Source: Candidatus Hydrogenedentota bacterium (GTDB lineage Bacteria; Hydrogenedentota; Hydrogenedentia; Hydrogenedentales; SLHB01). From it: a DNA stretch of 7,613 nt. The notes beneath the pieces were generated by a model. That model was not told where the DNA came from, did no database searches, and worked only from the letters and a program-made list of their open reading frames with translations. Position 1 is the first letter of the stretch, and every line of letters begins with the position of its first letter. This document shows, in pieces, positions 1 through 4,197 of this stretch. The translations under genes were made by a program, and so were the position numbers. The DNA lies in contig JAPLKX010000537.1 of assembly GCA_026387845.1 (NCBI GenBank), positions 1 through 7,613 on the forward strand. The letters run 5' to 3'.

Positions 1-423
1 CACCGGCCGCCCCGCCAGACTCCACGCACCCACCGCCTCGAGCGCCGCCGCCGCTTCCCGGTCGGCTCTGCCCGGCCGCCTCAGCCAACCCAGCCGGCCC
101 CATCGGCCCGCCAGAACCGTCTCCCGAACGTTCAATGGGACCCGCGGGTCGATCTGCGGCGCCTGCGGCAGGTAGCCCACCCGTTTGCGGACCTCGTGCC
201 CCGCGCCGTTGTGCGGATCAAGCCCCAGCACTAACACACGGCCCGACCTCAGCCGCGCCAGACCGTTCACCGCCTTCAGCAACGTCGTTTTACCCGCGCC
301 GTTCGGGCCGATGATGCCCACAAACTCCCCGCGGCCCACCCGCAGCGACACCTCCTCGAGTGCCGGCCGGCGGTGAAGCAGAACCGTGGCTTTGTCGAAC
401 TCGATTGCCGTGTCAGGGGCCAT
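1..423 (-). CDS. Metal ABC transporter ATP-binding protein (partial, C-terminus beyond left edge)
   Basis: This is the N-terminal 141 residues of an ABC ATPase that would power a metal (zinc/manganese-type) importer at the cytoplasmic face of the inner membrane. Reading the minus strand from the ATG at 423 gives a Walker A motif, GPNGAGKTT, at residues 39-47 and a Q-loop, YLPQ, at 84-87. The signature LSGGQ, Walker B and H-loop would lie past position 1 and cannot be checked. The spacing from Walker A to Q-loop is normal for ZnuC/MntB-like proteins. The ATG is preceded by a purine-rich Shine-Dalgarno stretch, AAGGAAAAGG at 438-429, inside the end of the upstream binding-protein gene. The two genes overlap by 11 bp, which suggests translational coupling and one transporter operon; the permease is probably the next gene to the left. 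The ABC ATPase call is certain. The metal substrate is inferred only from the neighbour. Confidence 0.93.
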   Translation of the reverse strand, partial: MAPDTAIEFDKATVLLHRRPALEEVSLRVGRGEFVGIIGPNGAGKTTLLKAVNGLARLRSGRVLVLGLDPHNGAGHEVRKRVGYLPQAPQIDPRVPLNVRETVLAGRWGRLGWLRRPGRADREAAAALEAVGAWSLAGRPV

Positions 424-1306
424 TTCGACCTTTTCCTTTTGCCGCGCGAACCAGGAGATCCCCGTTTTTCCGCAGCGTGGATTCCCACGTCTCGACTCCC
501 GAAAACCCGCCCGGAAAATTCGACAAAATAACGTGGGCTGCCCCCGTGTCCCGCGCAATCGCCGCCCCCGTCCGCAGCCCGCCGCCCTGAATATTGTCGA
601 CCACCAGCTTAACCCCAGCCGCGCGGCCATCTTGCACTAGAGCCGACATCCGGCCCGCGCTTAGTTGATCGTCCTGACCGTACTCACCAACCACAGCAAA
701 CCCAGCCCACCTCAAGAAGTCAGACAATTTGTCGTGACATATCACGGTCATGCCGGTACAACCTCCGTCGCTGACTTGACTTAAGAAGGTTGCGCCAGCC
801 TTGCGCACCAACTCGATACGTTCCGCTGCGTTACGCTGATATTCGTCCGCGCGCCCCGGATCCAGCCCCGCCAACACCGACGTAACTCGTTCCACCGCCT
901 GCTCTTGCACCCCCGGTACCAGCCAATTGCCCGTGACGGCTATCGTGTGGACGTGATCGCCCGGAACCTGCGCCGCCGCCAGCACCGACAGAATCCCCGG
1001 CATGGATTCCTGCCAGCCGTGAAGCAATACGCCCCCCGCCTTCTTCAGCACCCCAATCTCGCTCGGTTTGGCGTCAAAATGGCCCGGGCAAATCGTCGGC
1101 GGAACAAGCGTCTGAACAGAAAAACCCGCGCCCCCGGAAACGGCTTCCACAATGTCCCCGATATGGCTGCTCCCCACCACGACTACAAACGGCTCCTCAC
1201 CCCAACCCGCAAAAACAGCCAAAGAAAAACAACAAAGGACCGCCAATAGAGTCCGTGTTCGTCCGTGTGAGTCCGTGTTCGTCTGTGCGGCTAAGTGCAG
1301 GTCCAT
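413..1306 (-). CDS. TroA/ZnuA-type metal ABC transporter substrate-binding protein (divergent metal site)
   Basis: This is a periplasmic metal-binding protein (cluster A-I, TroA/ZnuA fold) that would deliver a divalent metal to the ABC importer encoded next to it. From the ATG at 1306 it has 297 residues, a usual length. A hydrophobic export signal lies at about 20-35 (LLAVLCCFSLAVFAG) after Arg16/Arg18, with no clear lipobox. The mature start resembles the family (VVVVGSSHIGDIV, 41-53). The first metal loop reads PGHFDAKPS (74-82, His76) where ZnuA has DPHxYEPxPS. The second-ligand segment reads TGNWLVP (125-131), with Asn127 where ZnuA usually has His (DPHxWLDP). His191 (ICHDK) fits the third ligand and Asp238 (VVDNIQ) the acidic fourth. 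There is no His-rich loop. The N-terminus is uncertain because codons about 7-19 come from a tandem repeat; a TTG at codon 21 is another possible start, though it would leave the signal without its arginines. The actual metal cannot be read from sequence. Confidence 0.85.
   Translation of the reverse strand: MDLHLAAQTNTDSHGRTRTLLAVLCCFSLAVFAGWGEEPFVVVVGSSHIGDIVEAVSGGAGFSVQTLVPPTICPGHFDAKPSEIGVLKKAGGVLLHGWQESMPGILSVLAAAQVPGDHVHTIAVTGNWLVPGVQEQAVERVTSVLAGLDPGRADEYQRNAAERIELVRKAGATFLSQVSDGGCTGMTVICHDKLSDFLRWAGFAVVGEYGQDDQLSAGRMSALVQDGRAAGVKLVVDNIQGGGLRTGAAIARDTGAAHVILSNFPGGFSGVETWESTLRKNGDLLVRAAKGKGRNGP
1249..1290. repeat. Short tandem repeat, two 20-bp units
   Basis: Two adjacent 20-bp units at 1251-1270 and 1271-1290 match at 17 of 20 positions. 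Each begins GTCCGTGTTC and continues GTCYGTGYGR. Within a unit the two 10-bp halves are also alike, so the pattern is a nested 10/20-bp repeat, and a preceding GA (1249-1250) repeats the GA at 1269-1270. On the minus strand it gives alternating ACACGGACTC and ACACGGACGA blocks. It sits in the extreme 5' part of the binding-protein reading frame and is translated as part of QTNTDSHGRTRT. Because 20 is not a multiple of 3, the two copies are read in different frames, as expected for DNA that spread as a repeat rather than as protein. From memory, similar strings occur as dispersed repeats in several GC-rich bacterial genomes; I could not check this. Confidence 0.75.
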
Positions 1307-1341
1307 GCCCTAATATTACTAAACTGCCCGCCAGTAATACC

Positions 1342-1354
1342 AGCGCCCGGCGCT
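1342..1354. other. Small GC palindrome just after the glycosyltransferase stop
   Basis: AGCGCC and GGCGCT flank a single central base immediately downstream of the glycosyltransferase TAG stop (1358-1356). As RNA it would fold only after opening the innermost pairs to form a loop, and no T-run follows on the minus strand, so it is not a standard intrinsic terminator. The rest of the 49-bp gap holds the AT-rich AGTAATATTAG stretch, which may contribute a weak promoter for the binding-protein gene. Confidence 0.3.
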
Positions 1355-1355
1355 C

Positions 1356-2132
1356 CTACCCACCCAGCTTCTCCTCCGGCCCCCCGCCCCGTTGAAGGCG
1401 CCAAAGCTTGGCGTATTTCACGAAAACGCTGAACGCCCCCAGCCCGCACAATACCGCACCGTGGTACCCGTCCAGGAAGCCCCCGCGCAGGACGTACATC
1501 TTCAGAAAGCGGAATGCCGGCCGGAGGGTGAGGTCCCGAATCCTGGCTGGTTTTCCTTTATCGTAGAGGTCTTGTGCACCCCATGTTGTAAATCGGTGAA
1601 AAGTAGTAAAATACTCGTGGAAGTTTCGATAGGTATCATGGTACATGGGTTCTATGATGCGGCCGACGCTCCCATCGACCACAACCTTGGAGTGGACCCG
1701 GCGGTCGAGGTAGCGGCCTTTGCGGGTTCGGAACAGGCGCAGGTTGTAATCCCGCTGCCAGCCGCAGTGGTGGATTCGCTTTCCGAAAAAGTAGGAGAGG
1801 CGCCGGATGTTGTAGCCGTCGCAGGCATTCGTATCGCCGATGATTTGCCTGAGCCGGGCGGCCAGTTCATCCGACACCCACTCGTCGGCGTCGAGGACCA
1901 GCGTCCATTCGGTTTGGATCTGGGGCAGGGCCCAGTTTCGTTGTTGTGCGGCATTGACGTACTCGTGCACCTCCACGCGGGTTGCCAGCCGGCGCGCGAC
2001 GTCCTGCGACCCGTCGACCGTTTTTGTGTCGACCACGCAGAACACCTCGTCGGCCCAGGCAACGCTGTTGAGGCATCGCTCGAGCCTGTCGCCCGCATTG
2101 GGAACGAGTGTCAAGACCGTAATGCTGCTCAT
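1356..2132 (-). CDS. Family 2 glycosyltransferase, WaaE/KdtX-like
   Basis: This is probably a cytoplasmic-face glycosyltransferase that moves a sugar from a nucleotide-sugar donor to a lipopolysaccharide core or other surface glycan. From the ATG at 2132 it has 258 residues, typical for the WaaE/KdtX-like GT2 group. The Rossmann-like N-terminus starts SSITVLTLVPNAGDRLERCLNSV, followed by a VDTKTVDGSQD donor-site segment (about 34-44), QQRNWAL (63-69) and the metal-binding DxD in LDADE (81-DAD-83). The C-terminal half carries the family's RGGFLDGYHG (216-225) and FVKYAKLW (237-244) signatures. The reading frame stays open up to a TTG at 2207, but those 25 extra codons show no family resemblance and would cover the promoter at 2163-2191, so the ATG is preferred. 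Its end lies 49 bp from the binding-protein start, so read-through is possible, but no functional link to metal uptake is evident. Sugar and acceptor are unknown. Confidence 0.88.
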   Translation of the reverse strand: MSSITVLTLVPNAGDRLERCLNSVAWADEVFCVVDTKTVDGSQDVARRLATRVEVHEYVNAAQQRNWALPQIQTEWTLVLDADEWVSDELAARLRQIIGDTNACDGYNIRRLSYFFGKRIHHCGWQRDYNLRLFRTRKGRYLDRRVHSKVVVDGSVGRIIEPMYHDTYRNFHEYFTTFHRFTTWGAQDLYDKGKPARIRDLTLRPAFRFLKMYVLRGGFLDGYHGAVLCGLGAFSVFVKYAKLWRLQRGGGPEEKLGG

Positions 2133-2162
2133 GATGGGCACCGTGGGCTGAATATGCGGCCC

Positions 2163-2191
2163 ATTGTAGCGCAGCGGGTTAGCGTATCCAA
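2163..2191 (-). promoter_or_regulatory. Putative sigma70-type promoter for the glycosyltransferase
   Basis: On the minus strand a TTGGAT -35 box (2191-2186) is followed by exactly 17 bp and a TACAAT -10 box (2168-2163, five of six consensus bases). Transcription would start near 2156, leaving a leader of about 25 nt before the ATG at 2132. It lies inside the 110-bp gap between divergent genes and supports the ATG start over the upstream TTG. The Shine-Dalgarno signal for that ATG is weak (ACGGTG). This is pattern recognition only, and the host's sigma factor preference is unknown. Confidence 0.42.
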
Positions 2192-2231
2192 TCCAGGCGG
2201 CCGCCAAGTCCTTTGAGAGGCCTGCCGGTAC

Positions 2232-2235
2232 GGAG
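2232..2235 (+). promoter_or_regulatory. Ribosome binding site deciding the kinase start
   Basis: GGAG lies 7 nt before the ATG at 2243. The same frame is open from a TTG at 2213, whose ten extra codons lack domain character, so this site favours ATG 2243 as the true start. Confidence 0.6.
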
Positions 2236-2242
2236 TCGTGCT

Positions 2243-3904
2243 ATGGAAAACAAGGGGCTGCAGGGGCTGGTCTTTGAGACAGCCGTTAACAGCATACCCA
2301 ATGTCGTGGCCGTCTGTCTCCCGTCGGGCATCGTTCAGTTCCTGAACAAGGCCGCCTTTAAATTCCTCGGCACGACGCCGGAACAATCCATCGGCAAGCC
2401 ACTCTCCGACCTCTGCCCCGCCGAAATCGAACAGGAGGTCTTGGCCATGCTCCAAAAAGCCGTCCAACAGGCCGCAATCCAGGAAGCCGAGGTCTCCGGT
2501 ACGCTGCTGGATGGCGACCCCTACACCAGTATGCTCCAAGCTGTACCCATGATGGCCGATGGTAAAGTCAGCCTGGTCTTCCTCCTTTCCCATGATATCA
2601 CCGACCGCATAGAAGTCGAACGCCAGCGCGAGGACCATCTCGAGCGGCTTGACACGCTCCTCAAGGTCTCCCTGGATTTGCTGGGCGTGAACGACATCCA
2701 GCACTTGTTGGACGGCGTTGTAGCCGCCGCACAACGGCTCACGGACGCGCGCCTCGCCATGGCCAGCCATCTGTCCAGAAATGGCGAGTGGACGCTCGGC
2801 CCCTGTTATCGCGCCCAGGGCGTCATGCCTTGCCTGCCCGCGAAAAGGTTTAGCGAAATGCGCGGCGGCATCTATAAAGAACTCCTCACGGAATCGTCCA
2901 CGCTGCGACTGACCGACGAGCAGATGCGACGACACCCGATGTGGTGGGGATTGCCGCCCGGCCATGTCCCGCTCCGCGGTTTCCTGGCCACCCGCATCGT
3001 CAATGGCGACGGAACAGCTACCGGCATGATCTCGCTCAGCGACAAAGAAAACGGCGAGTTTACTGCTGCCGACGAAACGCTCATCAAACATCTCGGCGCG
3101 CTCGCATCACTCGCGCTCCAGCACATCGAGGCTCGAGACCAGGTCGAGAAACGGGCCACTCAGGCCGAAGAGGGCCAAAGAGAACTCGAGGCAATCACCA
3201 ATACGCTGGCAAAAACAGCCACGGATCTCGCTCAATCAAACAAGGACCTCGAACAGTTCGCCTATATCGCGTCCCATGACCTCCAGGAACCCCTCCGCAT
3301 GATCACCGGGTTTCTCCAACTCCTGCGCGACCAATACCACGGCCGGTTTGACCAGGCCGCGGACGAGTACGTTGCCTATGCCATCGACGGCGCAGCCCGA
3401 ATGCAGCGGCTGGTGACGGATCTCCTCGCCTATTCACGCATTGGCAGCCAGGGCGCGACATTCTCCGAGATTAACCTGGATTCCGTCGTGGATCAGGTGC
3501 TGGCCTTGTTGAGCGGGCCGCTGGCCGAGACCGGAGCCGTCATCCTTCGAGATCCCCTCCCCCGCGTGGTGGCCGACGAAACCCAGTTGGTCCAGTTGTA
3601 TCAGAACCTCGTGGGCAATTCGATTAAATTCCGCGGCCAACAAGAACTCGAGATCGAGATCGGCGCCCGGCAAGAGAACGGCCAGTGGCTGTTTTGGGTT
3701 CGCGATAACGGCATCGGGTTTCCCCAGTCTCAGTCAGATCGCGCTTTCATGATCTTTCAACGCCTGCACCCCCGGGAACACTACGAAGGAACCGGCCTCG
3801 GGCTTGCTATTTGTAAGCGCGTCGTCGAACGACATAGGGGGCAAATCTGGGCAGAATCACAACCCGGACACGGCGCCACCGTCTATTTCACCCTGAACGC
3901 CTAG
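2243..3904 (+). CDS. Cytosolic PAS-GAF hybrid sensor histidine kinase
   Basis: This is a sensor kinase that autophosphorylates on histidine and would pass phosphate to a response regulator. From ATG 2243 it has 553 residues and no membrane segment, so it is probably cytosolic. A PAS domain occupies about 10-125 (AVNSIPNVVAVCLPSGIVQF through FLLSHDITDR). A GAF domain at about 138-298 contains HPMWWGLPPGHVPLRGFL and SDKENGEFTAADE, resembling the GAF signature of DevS/DosS-type sensors. A coiled-coil-like linker leads to the dimerisation domain with SHDLQEPLR (phospho-acceptor His345), of the phytochrome/HWE-neighbouring type. The ATPase domain shows the N box NLVGNSIKF (455-463), G1 DNGIGF (488-493), F box IFQRLH (504-509) and G2 GTGLGLAI (516-523). 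All catalytic boxes are intact. No receiver domain is fused and no regulator gene adjoins, so it is an orphan within this window. The signal is unknown; a heme or cyclic-nucleotide ligand is possible but nothing visible proves it. Confidence 0.93.
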   Translation: MENKGLQGLVFETAVNSIPNVVAVCLPSGIVQFLNKAAFKFLGTTPEQSIGKPLSDLCPAEIEQEVLAMLQKAVQQAAIQEAEVSGTLLDGDPYTSMLQAVPMMADGKVSLVFLLSHDITDRIEVERQREDHLERLDTLLKVSLDLLGVNDIQHLLDGVVAAAQRLTDARLAMASHLSRNGEWTLGPCYRAQGVMPCLPAKRFSEMRGGIYKELLTESSTLRLTDEQMRRHPMWWGLPPGHVPLRGFLATRIVNGDGTATGMISLSDKENGEFTAADETLIKHLGALASLALQHIEARDQVEKRATQAEEGQRELEAITNTLAKTATDLAQSNKDLEQFAYIASHDLQEPLRMITGFLQLLRDQYHGRFDQAADEYVAYAIDGAARMQRLVTDLLAYSRIGSQGATFSEINLDSVVDQVLALLSGPLAETGAVILRDPLPRVVADETQLVQLYQNLVGNSIKFRGQQELEIEIGARQENGQWLFWVRDNGIGFPQSQSDRAFMIFQRLHPREHYEGTGLGLAICKRVVERHRGQIWAESQPGHGATVYFTLNA

Positions 3905-3923
3905 CAAAAAACGGGGACTGGCT

Positions 3924-3951
3924 CGCCTCCGGCAGTTTGGAGGCGCATTTT
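3924..3951 (+). terminator. Probable intrinsic terminator of the kinase gene
   Basis: CGCCTCC (3924-3930) and GGAGGCG (3939-3945) form a perfect 7-bp GC-rich stem with an 8-nt loop, followed by CATTTT. It begins 19 nt after the kinase stop. The T-run is short, so termination may be partial. Confidence 0.5.
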
Positions 3952-4031
3952 CGGCCCGCAGGCGGTTTCAAAATCGTGTCTGCTCTGAAAATTCCCTGCT
4001 TCTTACCAGATCCAACCCTGACGCAGACAGC

Positions 4032-4102
4032 GTAGGTCCGAATTCCGATTCGGACTGAACAACCCCCGTGCCGTCCCATTCGGAGATGGGACCTACTTTT
4101 TT
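4032..4102 (+). repeat. Nested inverted-repeat element followed by T6
   Basis: An outer 8-bp inverted repeat, GTAGGTCC (4032-4039) with GGACCTAC (4089-4096), encloses two smaller perfect hairpins: GTCCGAAT/ATTCGGAC (4036-4043/4048-4055, loop TCCG) and GTCCCAT/ATGGGAC (4073-4079/4086-4092, loop TCGGAG). The outer stem shares bases with both inner ones, so the folds exclude each other at those positions. Loop TCCG is complementary to CGGA in the second loop. Six T residues (4097-4102) follow directly, so on the plus strand it could also act as a second terminator. Its form suggests a small dispersed palindromic repeat, but only one copy is visible here. Confidence 0.5.
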
Positions 4103-4104
4103 GG

Positions 4105-4153
4105 CAGTTTGTTTTCATCGTTTACGGGGGAGGCAAAGCCTCATGGCAAACTG
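4105..4153. repeat. Second nested inverted repeat
   Basis: CAGTTTG (4105-4111) and CAAACTG (4147-4153) form a 7-bp inverted repeat that encloses a small GAGGC-AAA-GCCTC hairpin (4130-4142). No T-run follows on either strand, so a terminator role is unsupported. It lies almost directly after the element ending at 4102 and may be part of the same unit. Confidence 0.35.
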
Positions 4154-4197
4154 TCCCTGCTTTTCGCGGACATATTTTCTATATTCCAGTGCCCGCG

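Larger units (their letters stand above)
3905..4197. other. Gene-free convergent gap with inverted repeats
   Basis: These 293 bp separate the 3' ends of the kinase and secDF genes. Short open frames cross the gap on both strands but show no recognisable protein features. The gap instead holds a series of inverted repeats: a terminator-like hairpin at 3924-3945, a nested palindromic element at 4032-4102, a second nested pair at 4105-4153, and an imperfect hairpin at 4165-4197 abutting the secDF stop. The stretch 3952-4031 shows nothing notable. Confidence 0.7.

Noticed and set aside
2161..2200. A tRNA-like D-arm string, TAGCGCAGCGGGTTAGCG, in the divergent gap
   Set aside because: No matching anticodon stem, T-arm or acceptor pairing follows, so it is a chance resemblance within promoter DNA.
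1392..2216. A long plus-strand open frame opposite the glycosyltransferase
   Set aside because: The minus-strand frame carries clear GT2 motifs; the opposite frame is a shadow caused by GC-rich codon use and has no recognisable domain.
2129..3091. A 320-codon minus-strand open frame opposite the kinase
   Set aside because: The plus strand encodes intact PAS and GAF domains there; the antisense frame shows no domain and would cross the promoter region.
3888..4118. A 76-codon minus-strand open frame in the convergent gap
   Set aside because: It overlaps the kinase end and the palindromic element, has no recognisable motif, and its sequence is explained by the inverted repeats.
4165..4197. An imperfect hairpin (CGCGG/CCGCG around an AT-rich inner stem) touching the secDF stop, considered as its terminator
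   Set aside because: On the minus strand it is followed by GAAAAGC rather than a T-run, so an intrinsic terminator for secDF is not supported.
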